33,843 nucleotides of DNA from Zancudomyces culisetae (Eukaryota; Kickxellomycota; Harpellomycetes; Harpellales; Legeriomycetaceae), in the NCBI GenBank assembly GCA_001969505.1, contig LSSK01001697.1:1-33843 (forward strand), read 5' to 3'. Shown piece by piece: positions 1 through 10,133 of this stretch (position 1 is the stretch's first letter; each line of letters opens with the position of its first letter). The notes below the pieces were generated by a model. The model was not told the origin of the DNA, did no database searches, and was given only the letters and a program-made list of their open reading frames with translations. Position numbers and translations under genes: made by a program.

Positions 1-1
1 T

Positions 2-211
2 CCTGCTCTCCCTTCTGATAACCTTAATGATCTTCAAAAATGTCAAGGTAAAGATCCCGATCTAGATCTTTCCTCTGATCTTTCTCTTCCAAACCCCTTT
101 TATCTCTACCATCTAATTACTAATCAAAATGATTCTCTTGCTATTGAACACCCTGATCGTAAGGCTAACAAGTATATGACTGATTCTTCTGCCATCAAAA
201 TTTTGAATTAA
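2..211 (+). CDS. 3' end of an unidentified protein-coding gene (partial)
   Basis: An open frame enters from the left edge and ends at TAA 209-211, giving 69 residues with no start codon inside the window. The peptide is acidic and leucine-rich (runs of DLDLSSDLSLP, then NPFYLYHL) and ends SSAIKILN. Codon use is strongly biased to pyrimidine-ending codons (CTT, TCT, GAT, AAC), which supports real coding sequence over chance. No family is recognised. It is followed by a pyrimidine-rich, T-rich stretch that could serve as 3' UTR. It could instead be the last exon of a spliced gene. Confidence 0.5.
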   Translation, partial: PALPSDNLNDLQKCQGKDPDLDLSSDLSLPNPFYLYHLITNQNDSLAIEHPDRKANKYMTDSSAIKILN

Positions 212-1006
212 TAACTCTATCTATCATTCTATCTACCTCTTTCTCTCTTTCTCTTTCTCTTTCTCTCTTTTTATTTTTATATTTTTGTAAAAGTCTTGCT
301 ATTTCATTTGAATATCATTATTATTTTATTACTATTATTACTATTATTATTATTATTATACCCTACTCTTTATTTTTTTAAAGGAAAAAGAAAAAGAATA
401 AAAAAATTTAACCTTCAAACCAATAACAATTAATCTATCTTTGAATAGATTAAATCCAATCAATATACTATTTTTATATTTATATTTTTTCTTTCAGATT
501 CATTATATTGTTAGAATCCCCTCTTACCCTCTCGCCCTCTCGCCCTCTCGCCCTCTCGCCTTCTCCCTTCATATTGTTTATAAAATTATTAATACATAAA
601 TAAATGTTATAAATTGATTTGAAATGTTGGCAAATAAAATGATCTTTTGCATTTATAATTTAAAACTAAGATTTTACATTTCAATCTCTCTTTTTTATTT
701 TATTTTATTTTATTGTAGTATATTATAAAATATTATATATATATTTTTTAAAAAAGTAAATAAATGAATAGATATTAATGTTGAATAATAAACCCTATTA
801 TACCCAAATTTGAAACGAAAAGTTAAAATATATTCATTTCTTTATTAAAAGTAAATGTCAAAAAAAAAATAGAGAAACTTTTAACGAGAAAAAGAAAAAC
901 AATTACCCTCTCCCCTCTCCCCTCTCCCCCCCTTATTGAAAATTAATCAACAACTAAAATTACAACTACGACTAAAACTACAACTACAACTAAAACTAAA
1001 AGAACG
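212..1006. other. Intergenic, low-complexity AT-rich stretch
   Basis: No gene is visible. It holds pyrimidine tracts (about 235-270), an ATT/ACT trinucleotide run (about 315-360), a CCTCTCGC tandem repeat (about 526-561), a CCCCTCT repeat (about 905-928) and an imperfect AACTAAAACTAC repeat just before the ankyrin gene start. The last two probably lie in that gene's promoter or 5' UTR. Confidence 0.6.
526..561. repeat. CCTCTCGC octamer tandem repeat
   Basis: About four consecutive copies of an 8-nt unit (CCTCTCGC) with a degenerate end, one strand entirely pyrimidine/G. This is a short non-coding microsatellite. Confidence 0.8.
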
Positions 1007-4000
1007 ATGGAGACGATGGAAACTACGACTAGTCATACAAATGCTTTATTCAACAGACTACCATATACAATCATATCAGAAATCTTTGTACTATCAAAAA
1101 CCGCCCAATCAGCCACACTCAACAAGTCGATGTACCAAGCATCACAGGATCCCTATACGATAGCAAAGTTTCTAGTCCACAGTACTGGCGATATTTCCAA
1201 GCACAACTTTTGCAAGAACCTGTGCGACCTGTTTGCCAAGTACCCACAGACTTGCTACAATGAAAAAATCTGTGCTTATATCTTGATTATTGCTAACCGT
1301 GGCTACTTGTGGAGCTTGGAATTGGCTATTCGATGGGGTTGGAAATCCCTCGTTAAAAACCTCTTGGAAATGTATATTATCCTCAACCGGAAATCTAACC
1401 AAATCTTGTATATTCATACCCCTATTCTCACTCTTAATAATAATCTCAATAACGATAACAATCACAATAACGATAACAACAACAATAACAATCACAATAA
1501 CGATGATAGTAAAAATAATGATTCTCGACTTTTTCTTTCCCTCGATTTAAATATTGCCTCCGAAAAAATCCTTGACCATCGTGGTCTCCAGGACAATTTT
1601 AAATTCCTTATTGATATCCCTCTTGGCAATGACATCTATGTTCGTCCCTTTATCTCCACTTATATTATCCTATGCCTCTTGGATACGGGTATCTGTTGTT
1701 ACCATGATAGTACTATTAGTAAAGGATTGGTACATCTTTGTAAAACCCCGGTTTATTTACCAAAACAATTCATTCATAACTATCCCAATCCCAACCTCAA
1801 TCCCAACCTCAATCCCAACCTCAATCCCAACCTCAATCCCAACCTCAATCCCAACCTCAATCCCAACCTCAATCCCAACCTCAATCCCAACCTCAATCCC
1901 AATTCTAATTCTAATTTCAACAAAATCAACAAAACCAACAATAATAATGACGGTAATGATAATCCTAATAATGGTAGTAGTAGTAGTGGAAATAATGGGG
2001 TATTATTGGCAAAAAGCAAATACTTGTCGGCCTTTTTAATTTCGATAATTGTAAATTTGTTTGATAACAACGAGTTTGATCGGCTTTTGCAGCTCTTTGA
2101 TACAAATCTAGACATTCAACTATCCCTCCAACAAGCATCTAAACTTGGCTGTCACTTGTCTAATGAATTTTATGATTTTTCTGAATTTATCTCCAACTTT
2201 AATTACAATTCCACTATTGATAATGAAGACGGTAAAGATAACGATAACGATAACGATAACGATAACAACAATGATAATAATAATAAAGATAAAGATGATA
2301 ACAGAGATGTTGCTCAACCGAATTTTAGTTACAAATGTAAATGCAAATCAAAAAATAAAAACACTACCAATAATACTGGTAATGATGAGACAGGGAAAAA
2401 TTATCTACAAACAATCAGAGTTGTAATCATCTACTTTGCCATCTACCACAAGAAAAACTATCTACTTAAATACCTCACCAGCCACAGGACCCAAGTTCTG
2501 GATTTCCAACTAATCTTTGAAATGGCAATGTCGCTGGATAATCCTTGGTGTGCAAAACATGTTGTTAAATATATCAAACCTACCAGGGCCAACATTTACC
2601 TAGTACTTGAATTAGTTGGTCGTGAATATAGCCCACATCTCGTCAGTTTTATCATTAACCATTCTCAATCTCATTCTAATTCTAATTCTCGTACCCATTC
2701 TCATATCCATTCCAAATCGCTGGATTATAATCTTGCCACCACCTTATTAAAAACCGCTTGTAACGCCAACGATTCCAAATCCATCCAACTTATCCTTTCC
2801 AAATCCACAATTCAGAACCTAGATCCCTTTTTACAAATTGCCATTGCATCTAAAAGCTCAAACATTATTCGGTTATTTGCCAGTTTGGGTTGTAATATCT
2901 CTTGTTTCCGTTCCTCTATCTTTGATGTTGCTGTCTCTACTAAGGATATAAATCTTTTAAAACTTTTACTACTACCTGGTAACACTTTCTCGACCAATAG
3001 TAATAATATCAATAACAACAACCACAACAACAACAGTAATAATAACATCAATATTAATCAGCAATTATCTTGTCAACTTGTCTTGGAAAATGCTATTCCT
3101 CAAATTTGTAAAAATAATACTGAACAAGTATTGAATACAATATTAGATACCTTTGTTAAAACCCAATCGACAACTTTTACCCTTGGCTCAGATGCAATTA
3201 CAAATGAAAACGACTATTTACCTGTTATTGGCAACAAAAACAACAACAACAACAACAACAACAACAATAATAATAATGATACAATTATTAATGATAGGTG
3301 TATTACAGATGTGAATTCAAGAAAAATTCTTATATTCATAATGAAATATGGATTGGAACTAAGTTTTAATTTCTACATGCTAATAAAAAAACAATTTGAA
3401 GCAAATAATTATGATGAGATCAAAGAATTGCTAAGAAAAGATGTTCTCTTTTTATACTTCACCTCAAGGGATACAAAAGTAAGATGTATAAAACTGATTT
3501 TGCAAATTACCCGAAGTATGATTAATGCCAGAATCAAATCAATGCCGTCACCCAGTACCGAGTTCATAGCTTGTGGTAAAAGGAAACTTGGTGATAATGA
3601 AACTAACATTGGTTACAGTTCCGATAAAAGAGCTAAAACAACAGAATATACCAACAACAGCAGTAACAACAACAGCAGTAACAACAACAACAGCAGCAGC
3701 AGCAGCTATAAGGGCACAAGAGAGTCTATAATTGAAAATAACTACAAACAAATTCATAATAAACCACGACCGATGCCAACTGATGAATATCTCGAACAGA
3801 TAACTACAAACCTAATAAACAGAGACTTTGGCTTTTTAAAACTACTAATTGAAAACGGTGCTGATATCAATGCACACAACAGCTTGATTCTGCGAACGGC
3901 ATACTTGTCAGGAAATATAGCTTGGATAGATTATTTCATCTCCAAGGGTGCAAAACTGGGAGTGGGCGAGTATAACGGAGTACATGAAGCATGTACATCA

Positions 4001-5095
4001 GATAAACTTGAGGTTCTACAACATTATTTTGCTCATGGCGGAGTGGTTGCTAATGAAGCCATACATAATGGTATTAACGCAGCTTGTAAAATGAATAACT
4101 TTGAGATGATCAAAATGTTGGTGGAGCATGGTGCGGATTTGAGCAATGTTGAAAAAAATGGAATCAAGGAGGCATTTTCCCGTAACAACCATGAGATAAT
4201 TCGGCATTTGATACAAAACAATGCAAATTTCGACGGGCTAGAAAATACATTGCTAGAAATTGCCTGTTGGGAAAATGACATTGCATTGGTCAAGCTTGTA
4301 CTTTCAAAGATTAAAAATATCAATCGACTCAATTACCTTTGTGTGTTTTGGGTCTGTGTAATCAACAATCCAGAAATATTCGATTTATTGTTATCTAGTG
4401 GCTTAAGGCTGGCTGTACATCCCAAAACCTTTAAAAACAACAAAATACTGTATGATTGTTTATACCAGGCCTGTCTCAATACCAGTCCCAAAATGTTGAA
4501 ACGGCTAGTTACCAACATCAAGGGGTTATTCACCTGTGACGAATTTGACAAGACTGAAGAAGCGATTCTTAGAAAGGGAAACCTTGAGTTGGCAAAAGAA
4601 TTCTTTGAAAACAGCGGTAATCTCGATATTGACTACAACCGTGGTATGCACATGGCATACAAAAATGGCGATCTAGAAATCATCAGAATGATAATTCTCC
4701 GAGACTTTGGTGTCTATATCAAGGACCCTGTATTAATCACCGTGATCTGCCACAGTAACAATACCTGCCTACTAAAATATATGTTTAGAAAACATCAGTA
4801 CATTGGAGCTAAAAAAAACCATGGAATAATGGAGGCGTACTACAACAAAAACGTAGAAATGATGAAACTGTTGATTTCATCTGGTGTTAATGTCGATATC
4901 TATGACTGTTTGGCTCTAAAACTTGCTTTCAAACTTAACGATATTGACTTTGCAAAGTTCCTTCTTGCCTTTAACCCAGATTACCCAAATAACTTTCTCC
5001 GAAAACTCAAAAAAATCGTTATTGGAAATTCTAGAAAAAAACCTGATGTGAATAACAAGCGATACTCCATAGCTAGATGTATCTTGTCCAGCTAA
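1007..5095 (+). CDS. Large Asn-rich protein with F-box-like N-terminus and ankyrin-like repeats
   Basis: One uninterrupted 1362-codon frame from ATG 1007 to TAA 5093-5095, with no intron although most neighbours are spliced. The N-terminus (about residues 12-60; [16 protein letters not shown] then NKSMYQASQ) has the L-P-x-x-[IV] and helix pattern of an F-box. The C-terminal third (about residues 940-1340) has repeated helix pairs of ankyrin type: [38 protein letters not shown], each followed by a small-residue turn. Between them lie long disordered inserts: NNDNNHNND, a (NLNP)n block encoded by a 12-bp minisatellite, DNDNDN, poly-Asn and poly-Ser tracts. F-box/ankyrin proteins usually act as substrate adaptors of SCF ubiquitin ligases; that role is inference from architecture. 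The length and repeat purity suggest a fast-evolving, family-type protein. Confidence 0.8.
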   Translation: METMETTTSHTNALFNRLPYTIISEIFVLSKTAQSATLNKSMYQASQDPYTIAKFLVHSTGDISKHNFCKNLCDLFAKYPQTCYNEKICAYILIIANRGYLWSLELAIRWGWKSLVKNLLEMYIILNRKSNQILYIHTPILTLNNNLNNDNNHNNDNNNNNNHNNDDSKNNDSRLFLSLDLNIASEKILDHRGLQDNFKFLIDIPLGNDIYVRPFISTYIILCLLDTGICCYHDSTISKGLVHLCKTPVYLPKQFIHNYPNPNLNPNLNPNLNPNLNPNLNPNLNPNLNPNLNPNLNPNSNSNFNKINKTNNNNDGNDNPNNGSSSSGNNGVLLAKSKYLSAFLISIIVNLFDNNEFDRLLQLFDTNLDIQLSLQQASKLGCHLSNEFYDFSEFISNFNYNSTIDNEDGKDNDNDNDNDNNNDNNNKDKDDNRDVAQPNFSYKCKCKSKNKNTTNNTGNDETGKNYLQTIRVVIIYFAIYHKKNYLLKYLTSHRTQVLDFQLIFEMAMSLDNPWCAKHVVKYIKPTRANIYLVLELVGREYSPHLVSFIINHSQSHSNSNSRTHSHIHSKSLDYNLATTLLKTACNANDSKSIQLILSKSTIQNLDPFLQIAIASKSSNIIRLFASLGCNISCFRSSIFDVAVSTKDINLLKLLLLPGNTFSTNSNNINNNNHNNNSNNNININQQLSCQLVLENAIPQICKNNTEQVLNTILDTFVKTQSTTFTLGSDAITNENDYLPVIGNKNNNNNNNNNNNNNDTIINDRCITDVNSRKILIFIMKYGLELSFNFYMLIKKQFEANNYDEIKELLRKDVLFLYFTSRDTKVRCIKLILQITRSMINARIKSMPSPSTEFIACGKRKLGDNETNIGYSSDKRAKTTEYTNNSSNNNSSNNNNSSSSSYKGTRESIIENNYKQIHNKPRPMPTDEYLEQITTNLINRDFGFLKLLIENGADINAHNSLILRTAYLSGNIAWIDYFISKGAKLGVGEYNGVHEACTSDKLEVLQHYFAHGGVVANEAIHNGINAACKMNNFEMIKMLVEHGADLSNVEKNGIKEAFSRNNHEIIRHLIQNNANFDGLENTLLEIACWENDIALVKLVLSKIKNINRLNYLCVFWVCVINNPEIFDLLLSSGLRLAVHPKTFKNNKILYDCLYQACLNTSPKMLKRLVTNIKGLFTCDEFDKTEEAILRKGNLELAKEFFENSGNLDIDYNRGMHMAYKNGDLEIIRMIILRDFGVYIKDPVLITVICHSNNTCLLKYMFRKHQYIGAKKNHGIMEAYYNKNVEMMKLLISSGVNVDIYDCLALKLAFKLNDIDFAKFLLAFNPDYPNNFLRKLKKIVIGNSRKKPDVNNKRYSIARCILSS
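1787..1902 (+). repeat. 12-bp in-frame minisatellite (NPNL codons)
   Basis: Nearly ten copies of AATCCCAACCTC in tandem inside the ankyrin-like gene, encoding Asn-Pro-Asn-Leu repeats. Copies are almost identical, so expansion or homogenisation looks recent. The 12-nt period preserves the reading frame. Confidence 0.95.
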
Positions 5096-5333
5096 ACTAT
5101 CTCTATCTGTTTATACATTTAATTTCTATTATTATTATCTTTTTGTTATAGAGTTGCATCTATCAAATAATTAGACAAATAAACATGTACAATAACAATC
5201 TACTTTTATCTCCCTAATCACATTTATATGTTTAACCTTGTTGGCTCTTTTTATAACTTCATCGCATTTATTGATCATCACCAACCCAACCCCCCCCCCC
5301 CAAAAAGAAAATAAGAAAAGAAAAAAAACTACT

Positions 5334-6518
5334 TTATAAATCATCGTCATCCAGGCATAAATCAGTGCTCCCATTAGCTGTATACTGAGTATCTGTCTCT
5401 TCCTCATCATTTCTATTTTCATCCTCCTCAGCATCTTCATTATAATTGTCTCCAGGTTGGTTCATATACCGTGCTGTACCAAACCTACAATATTTGTGAA
5501 TTTTCCAGTTTTTCAAACTTTCATCAACATTCATCCTAGTGTTATCATTAGCAATAGACTCTAATGCTGAAACTGCTTTTTTTATATTTTCAAAATTACC
5601 AGTATTGCTCATATTCTCATAATCGCTAATACCGCTAGTATTTCTGAGTGTAGTTGTGACCTCTGAACTTGTGATACGAGTCGGTATTAGTCCGATAGCT
5701 GTTTTGCATTCTGTGTGTGTAGTATTATTTATTGAGGTTACACCAAGTGTCGATGTTTTACAGGGTTCTGTGATTGTCTCTGTCAATGTTTCCACCTCCT
5801 TTATCGTTTCAGTCTCAGTCTCAGTCTCAGTCTCAGTCTCAGTCTCAGTCTCAGTCTCAGTCTCAGTCTCAGTCTCTCGTATAGTTTCTGTCACTGTTTT
5901 GATGGTTTCATACTTGCTTGTTTCGAATTGTTGTTGGACAATTTCGTGATTTTCATCATTATTCACATCTATACTGCCTGATGATGGTATAATCACCAGT
6001 GTTTTATCTACGACTCCTTCCAATACTGTTAACTTTTTTGAATCTTCTGGTATTACTTGAGTTTGTTTTTCTCTCTCATCTATAGGAAATATTCTGTCCA
6101 GAATCATTTTGTTTACGTCTTCAATTGGCATCGAAGCACCTCCATTGTCGTTATTGTTATTGGGCGGGTAATAGTTGTTTATTATTATTACCATTCTATC
6201 ATTACGTCCCGTGCTGCTGTTTGAATTTTCCGCTCTTTTTTTCCTCAGCACACTCTTATCAATATACTGGTTGTTAGTATATTCATCGTATGGGATGCCT
6301 TTGCATACATGTTGGCAGTAACATATGGAACCATGCCCACATTCAAGGTATAGTGATAGCGAAGATGGGTTTAAACCATCGATACGTTGGTTGTCTATAT
6401 TATTATCTGCCTGTGTTATCGCAAGCACAGTGCTCGGTAGTATTGCCGCTGAAACCAGTAGAATCAACGCTATTACCTGTTTCTTATTTGCTCGAGTTGT
6501 TATTTTTGGTTGTATCAT
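5334..6518 (-). CDS. Secreted, Thr/Glu-repeat protein of unknown function
   Basis: A 394-residue frame from ATG 6518-6516 to TAA 5334. It begins with a basic stretch and a hydrophobic core (residues 14-33, ending VLA) typical of a signal peptide. A Cys-rich patch follows (C60, C66, C68, C72), then a dibasic RKKR at 92-95 that could be a Kex2-type processing site, an Asn/Pro-rich linker and a (Glu-Thr) repeat of about 22 residues flanked by TETIT and EVETLT variants. The C-terminus is strongly acidic and ends DDDDL; no GPI signal is seen. A TATA-like element lies 23-29 nt upstream. It converges on the ankyrin-like gene with a 238-nt gap. No family recognised; a cell-surface or extracellular role is inference. 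Confidence 0.7.
   Translation of the reverse strand: MIQPKITTRANKKQVIALILLVSAAILPSTVLAITQADNNIDNQRIDGLNPSSLSLYLECGHGSICYCQHVCKGIPYDEYTNNQYIDKSVLRKKRAENSNSSTGRNDRMVIIINNYYPPNNNNDNGGASMPIEDVNKMILDRIFPIDEREKQTQVIPEDSKKLTVLEGVVDKTLVIIPSSGSIDVNNDENHEIVQQQFETSKYETIKTVTETIRETETETETETETETETETETETETIKEVETLTETITEPCKTSTLGVTSINNTTHTECKTAIGLIPTRITSSEVTTTLRNTSGISDYENMSNTGNFENIKKAVSALESIANDNTRMNVDESLKNWKIHKYCRFGTARYMNQPGDNYNEDAEEDENRNDEEETDTQYTANGSTDLCLDDDDL
5810..5875. repeat. Hexanucleotide repeat (CAGTCT on +) encoding (ET)n
   Basis: About eleven perfect copies of a 6-nt unit within the secreted-protein gene. Read on the minus strand it gives alternating Glu and Thr. Because the unit is a multiple of three, length change does not break the frame. 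Confidence 0.95.
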
Positions 6519-6540
6519 AGCTTGCTGCGTATGAATATGT

Positions 6541-6547
6541 TTATATA
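6541..6547 (-). promoter_or_regulatory. TATA-like element of the secreted-protein gene
   Basis: Reads TATATAA on the minus strand, 23-29 nt upstream of the ATG at 6518, in a less AT-rich context. Assignment is by position only; the 5' UTR would be very short. Confidence 0.35.
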
Positions 6548-7459
6548 AAAAGTACTGTGTTTTGTGGACCTACAAATTAAACTATGTTACAGTTGTAGTA
6601 TATACAACAACAGAGAATGATTCTTTGCTTTTAGTTTTTGTTTTTCTTTGCAAATATCATTTAATGTCACAGCATTTTTTTAGCTGTATTGAAAAATACT
6701 GTTGTAAAGAAAAAAAAATACAAGTTTATTTTAATATAATATATATAGAGGAAAAGGTTAGAATCACAGTATTAGCAACGATTACAGGTTGAAATGGGAT
6801 TTGAACTGGTTCTGGTTTCCTAAAGTAGACCAAATAAGCAACAAACCTGGTTTTTTTTTCTTACTAGAAGTTTATAAGGAGCTGAATACAGACTTTCGCA
6901 AAAAAAAAAGTATTGAAAAGTAAAAAAGAACATAGGCATAAGCATAAGCATAAGCATAATCATGAGCATGTGCAGTAAGAGGTTATAGATGGAAATCCGC
7001 AATGTTTATGATTTTGTTTTTTGTTTTGTTAGAATTTTTAACCCATACTTTACTGGAAATAGATGCAGATATAGTATTAAGAATAGTAGGATAATGGCTT
7101 TTAGCAAATGCGATATTTTTGGCAATTCTCACAATACACACTTTATATACCATCTCATTGTCGGGTAACTCGACAAAAAAAAAAGAAAAGATAGCTAGAA
7201 GCGTGCATTGATAGATTGACAATACAAGGTTTGCTCTACCATAATTGCTCATGACATCAAGTGCATTTACCTTATGCCCTTTAATGATTATTTCGAATAA
7301 CATGGCATTTAGCAACTTTTATTTTTTCTTTCTTTAAAGACTATGAAGAGGAAAGAGGAAGAGGAGAACATGGATATGTAGTCAAACACCAATTTCTTCA
7401 CAAAATATTTATAGTGTGTTATTTACATAAACAAAGGTTTAGGTTAAAAGTAGTTCAAG
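6548..7459. other. Intergenic, no confident gene
   Basis: AT-rich. It contains a short CATAAG repeat (about 6936-6960), a poly-T/poly-A pair and one weak minus-strand frame listed separately (6983-7315). Nothing else coding is seen on either strand. The last 140 nt are presumably the promoter of the H2A-like gene. Confidence 0.5.
6983..7315 (-). CDS. Hypothetical small frame, possibly one or two exons or a gene remnant
   Basis: A 110-codon frame with ATG codons at 7315 and 7303. The downstream half (LPDNEMVYKVCIVRIAKN, then SHYPTILNTI) looks protein-like. The upstream half contains a possible intron: GTAAATG right after a Lys codon and a poly-pyrimidine tract ending TCGAG, and splicing there would keep the frame. 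No family is recognised, and no further exon can be found downstream. It may be a remnant of a larger gene or chance. Confidence 0.2.
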   Translation of the reverse strand: MLNAMLFEIIIKGHKVNALDVMSNYGRANLVLSIYQCTLLAIFSFFFVELPDNEMVYKVCIVRIAKNIAFAKSHYPTILNTISASISSKVWVKNSNKTKNKIINIADFHL

Positions 7460-7912
7460 ATGCCAGTACGTAAACAAGATAAGAAAAAGGTTCGACAAAT
7501 ACCACCGCCACCGCCACCGCCACCAAAACAGAAAAAACAACAAAAACAACAGGTAGTAGTACAAATACAGCCATCGAAAAAAAAATGCTATCGACACGCT
7601 TGCCTAACATTCCCCATCGCGCGCGTTAAAGATTATCTTCATACCAAAACTAAACAAAAATTTAGCGTTCAAAGGACTACTGCAGTCTACCTATGTGCAG
7701 TCCTTGAATACTTAACCGCAGAACTTCTGGAAATTGCTGGACACTCAGCGCAGCAAAACAAGCTGAAGCGTATCCGTCCCCGAGACATCCAAATAGCAGT
7801 TAAAAACGACGAAGAGTTTTCAAAACTACTGAATAATACAATTGTACCAGATGGCGGAGTGCTGCCGTGGATACACGATTCTTTGTTGCCCGAAAACTCA
7901 AAACAGTGCTAG
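7460..7912 (+). CDS. Divergent histone H2A variant
   Basis: A 150-residue intron-free protein that is a clear H2A from about residue 45 on: LTFPIARV, AVYLCAVLEYLTAELLEIAG, RPRDIQIAVKNDEE and DGGVLPWI align with helices alpha1 to the docking domain of H2A. All six acidic-patch positions are kept (E83, E88, E91, D117, E118, E119). The L1 loop is unlike any common H2A: the usual GNYAERVGAGAP becomes a Lys/Gln/Thr stretch (residues 61-75), and the usual docking-domain residue after VLP is Trp137. The N-tail has basic runs, eight prolines (15-22) and Lys/Gln repeats. There is no SQ motif, so it is not H2A.X, and docking residues do not match H2A.Z. It should pair with H2B in nucleosomes; a specialised, possibly centromeric or germline role is inference. 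It lies directly upstream of a KNL2-like gene on the same strand. Confidence 0.9.
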   Translation: MPVRKQDKKKVRQIPPPPPPPPKQKKQQKQQVVVQIQPSKKKCYRHACLTFPIARVKDYLHTKTKQKFSVQRTTAVYLCAVLEYLTAELLEIAGHSAQQNKLKRIRPRDIQIAVKNDEEFSKLLNNTIVPDGGVLPWIHDSLLPENSKQC

Positions 7913-7921
7913 GTTGATAAG

Positions 7922-7938
7922 CCGAAATATGTTTTCGG
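7922..7938 (+). other. Small hairpin just after the H2A-like stop codon
   Basis: CCGAAA (7922-7927) can pair with TTTCGG (7933-7938) around a 5-nt loop, ten bases after the stop. It is not the metazoan histone stem-loop (wrong stem and loop sequence). An upstream CCCGAAAA (7889-7896) could compete for the same 3' arm. Confidence 0.3.
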
Positions 7939-8612
7939 GTATTTTGTCGTTTTTTTTTTTCTTTTTAAATGGTCAGGAATGTGAGCAGGGTTTTCCATGG
8001 GTGTAATGGTGATTATTTCGAGTTTTATCATGTATTTATGAAATAAAAACTTGTATATTCCATTGTTTTTTTTTGCACGGTTAACTAAAAAGGGGTTTGT
8101 GGCTAAACAGAATCATGTCAAAATCCTATTTATCTTGTCTACTGAGTATCGTAAGCTAGGATGCGCATTAATACAACTTTAAAGATGTGCTGTAGATAGT
8201 AGAAGAAAATCATACTAAAGTTTATGATGTGAGCATAGCTATCAAATAATATGTGGGTTTTATTCCTATTTCTTTTGAGCTGTGTGTATTGGGATTAATG
8301 AGTGGAAATCAAAATTAACGTAAAAGGTAAATCCACATGATTACTTTTTTGTTGTTTTTTTATTTGGTAGGTTTACGATTTTGTTTAGAAGAGTTGGGAA
8401 GGAAAATTTGACAGAAAAATAAATAAATACAGCAAAAGCAAATGGATTCTAAGGCGAGTTTCTGAAGAACAACAAATAAAAGACAGAGAGAGGAAAAAAA
8501 AAATTACGGATTAGCATTAATCCAAGATTTAATCCAAAGGAACCCGCACCGCATTCATGGCATAGCAACACACGATTGTATAGATAAAACAGAGATAATA
8601 AACGACGGAGAA
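7939..8612. other. Intergenic between the H2A-like and KNL2-like genes
   Basis: T-rich 3' flank followed by AT-rich DNA. No gene, RNA or repeat recognised. It probably holds the terminator of the H2A-like gene and the promoter of the KNL2-like gene. Confidence 0.5.
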
Positions 8613-10133
8613 ATGAAACGAAGAAATTATGGATATTATGGTGTGCAGGATATAACGGCAACAAAGTTTTACGAATCGATCTTGAGGAGCGAAAATTTAT
8701 ACCCAGAAAACATAGGTAGAGGTGGAAATAGCAATATAGGTATGAGTATGGGGGTGGGGGTGAATATACGTGGAGGGGAGCGCGTGTGGTATGATGAAGG
8801 GTCAGCTGAACAAGAGAGCGACCAAAGCATGGAGGAGAGTCATGAAGAATACGTTTCTAGCGATGGATCGCTAATCAAAAGCTATTATAAGACAAAGGTA
8901 AGTATTTTTATCGAGAAACTATGAATAGTACTAAATATCCGAAAATATAATATAGCAACGAGAACAGGAAAAAATGCAGGAATATTTACGAACCAAAAGA
9001 AAATATACAGGGTACGAAGGATCTGAAAAGGAGCGAGATAACATAAAGAGGGGCGGATCAAGTAGTGGGGGTACGGATAGTAGTGGAAAAGCTGTTTATA
9101 GTGGTGAAGAGAGGAAGGGAGGTAGCAATGGGAGCCAGAGCGATCAAGAGAGGACACCTACAAAGAATCCAAAAAACACCATAATCAACAGTAATGGGCT
9201 CATGGACCGATTGTTAAAAGAGAAAGAAGCAACAGTAGAACCGGATGATGCGATAAAAAGAGTCAAAAAGTGGTATCTGCAGCCAAGAGGGAATCCCAAA
9301 ACCGTAAGGCATTTTTTATTATTGATAATGTGAAAGATGTACTTAACAGTATATTTAACAAATAGAAGGAGATTGGACTGCCTAGAATATGGATTATAGT
9401 ACTTGGAACTGTTGAGAATAAAAAGGGAAAGCAATACAGTTGGCATTCATCATATATAAAGGATCGGAAAAGCCCAACCGAAATATTTAGTCATTCAGGA
9501 AGTGGGTATGTACTGGAAGGAGAAATGGATGTGATAGCAAATCTTAAGCAGGGGTTTAGTCTGCAATTCTGCGAGCATTTCAGAAATGGGTTTCCTGAAA
9601 ATTGGAACACACTAATTCAAGCCGAAATTGACAGGATTTTTGAACATTTACAATCTATAAAAGCGAGTAGAGCACAAAATATACTTGGTAAAAAAGCTGA
9701 AACTGAATTAAACCCAATGGAAAACGAATCTCCACAAAATATTGTTCCTCACACTGTAAAAAAACAAAAGCAACAACAGCAACAGCATCAATACCAACAG
9801 CATCAACAGCACCAACAGCACCAACAGCAACAGCATACTCCAAACTTGCGTACAAAGCGAAAAGCCAGAAAGAAAATAACCTATCCGCGAAAATACACCT
9901 CTTCGTCAAAGACCCCAATGTCTGTCAAATCTGTCAGAGCCCTAGAAAGTGTGACCAAACGACTGGGCAAATCTACTCTCGCCTCTTCCTCATCTCCTTC
10001 TCCCTCTATTCAAACTGTTACCCGCTACGGCCGCACTGTAAAATCACCTGGCGATTGGTGGAAATCCGCCTCAACCACCACATCATCACCCAGCCCTGCC
10101 AGAATTCTCCCTCGAGGGACGTCTCTTCCATAA
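8613..10133 (+). CDS. KNL2: KNL2/Mis18BP1-type kinetochore protein (SANTA domain plus CENPC-k-like motif)
   Basis: Three exons, 8613-8897, 8956-9303 and 9366-10133 (introns 58 and 62 nt, GT-AG, both phase 0), give 466 residues. The splice between exons 2 and 3 opens a SANTA domain at about residues 216-295: PRIWIIVLGTV, W237 in YSWHSSYI, SGSGYVLEG, GFSLQFCEHF and GFPENW (W291), the canonical order of SANTA landmarks. A Gln/His tract covers about 346-368. Near the C-terminus (431-443) RYGRTVKSPGDWW resembles the CENPC-k motif of plant and non-mammalian vertebrate KNL2, which binds CENP-A nucleosomes. The family licenses deposition of CENP-A at centromeres with Mis18. The N-terminal half is Gly/Ser/charged and probably disordered; no SANT/Myb domain is seen. 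Domain call is strong; centromere function is inferred from the family. Confidence 0.85.
9768..9834 (+). repeat. Gln/His codon repeat in the KNL2-like gene
   Basis: CAA/CAG/CAT/CAC codons in an imperfect CAACAGCAT/CAACAGCAC array encode about 22 Gln/His residues (346-368), a linker between the SANTA domain and the basic C-terminus. Confidence 0.85.

Noticed and set aside
1554-2039. Overlapping plus and minus frames with (IPTS)n and (LGLR)n repeats in the ankyrin-like gene
   Set aside because: They are other-frame readings of the 12-bp minisatellite; a long recognisable frame already explains the region.
6781-6855. Minus-strand GTTCAAATCC (B-box-like) that could mark a tRNA
   Set aside because: The flanking five bases do not form a T-stem, the acceptor halves pair at only four or five positions, and total length is too short.
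7922-7938. Metazoan-type histone 3' stem-loop after the H2A-like gene
   Set aside because: Stem and loop sequence do not match the conserved histone hairpin; only a generic AT-rich hairpin.
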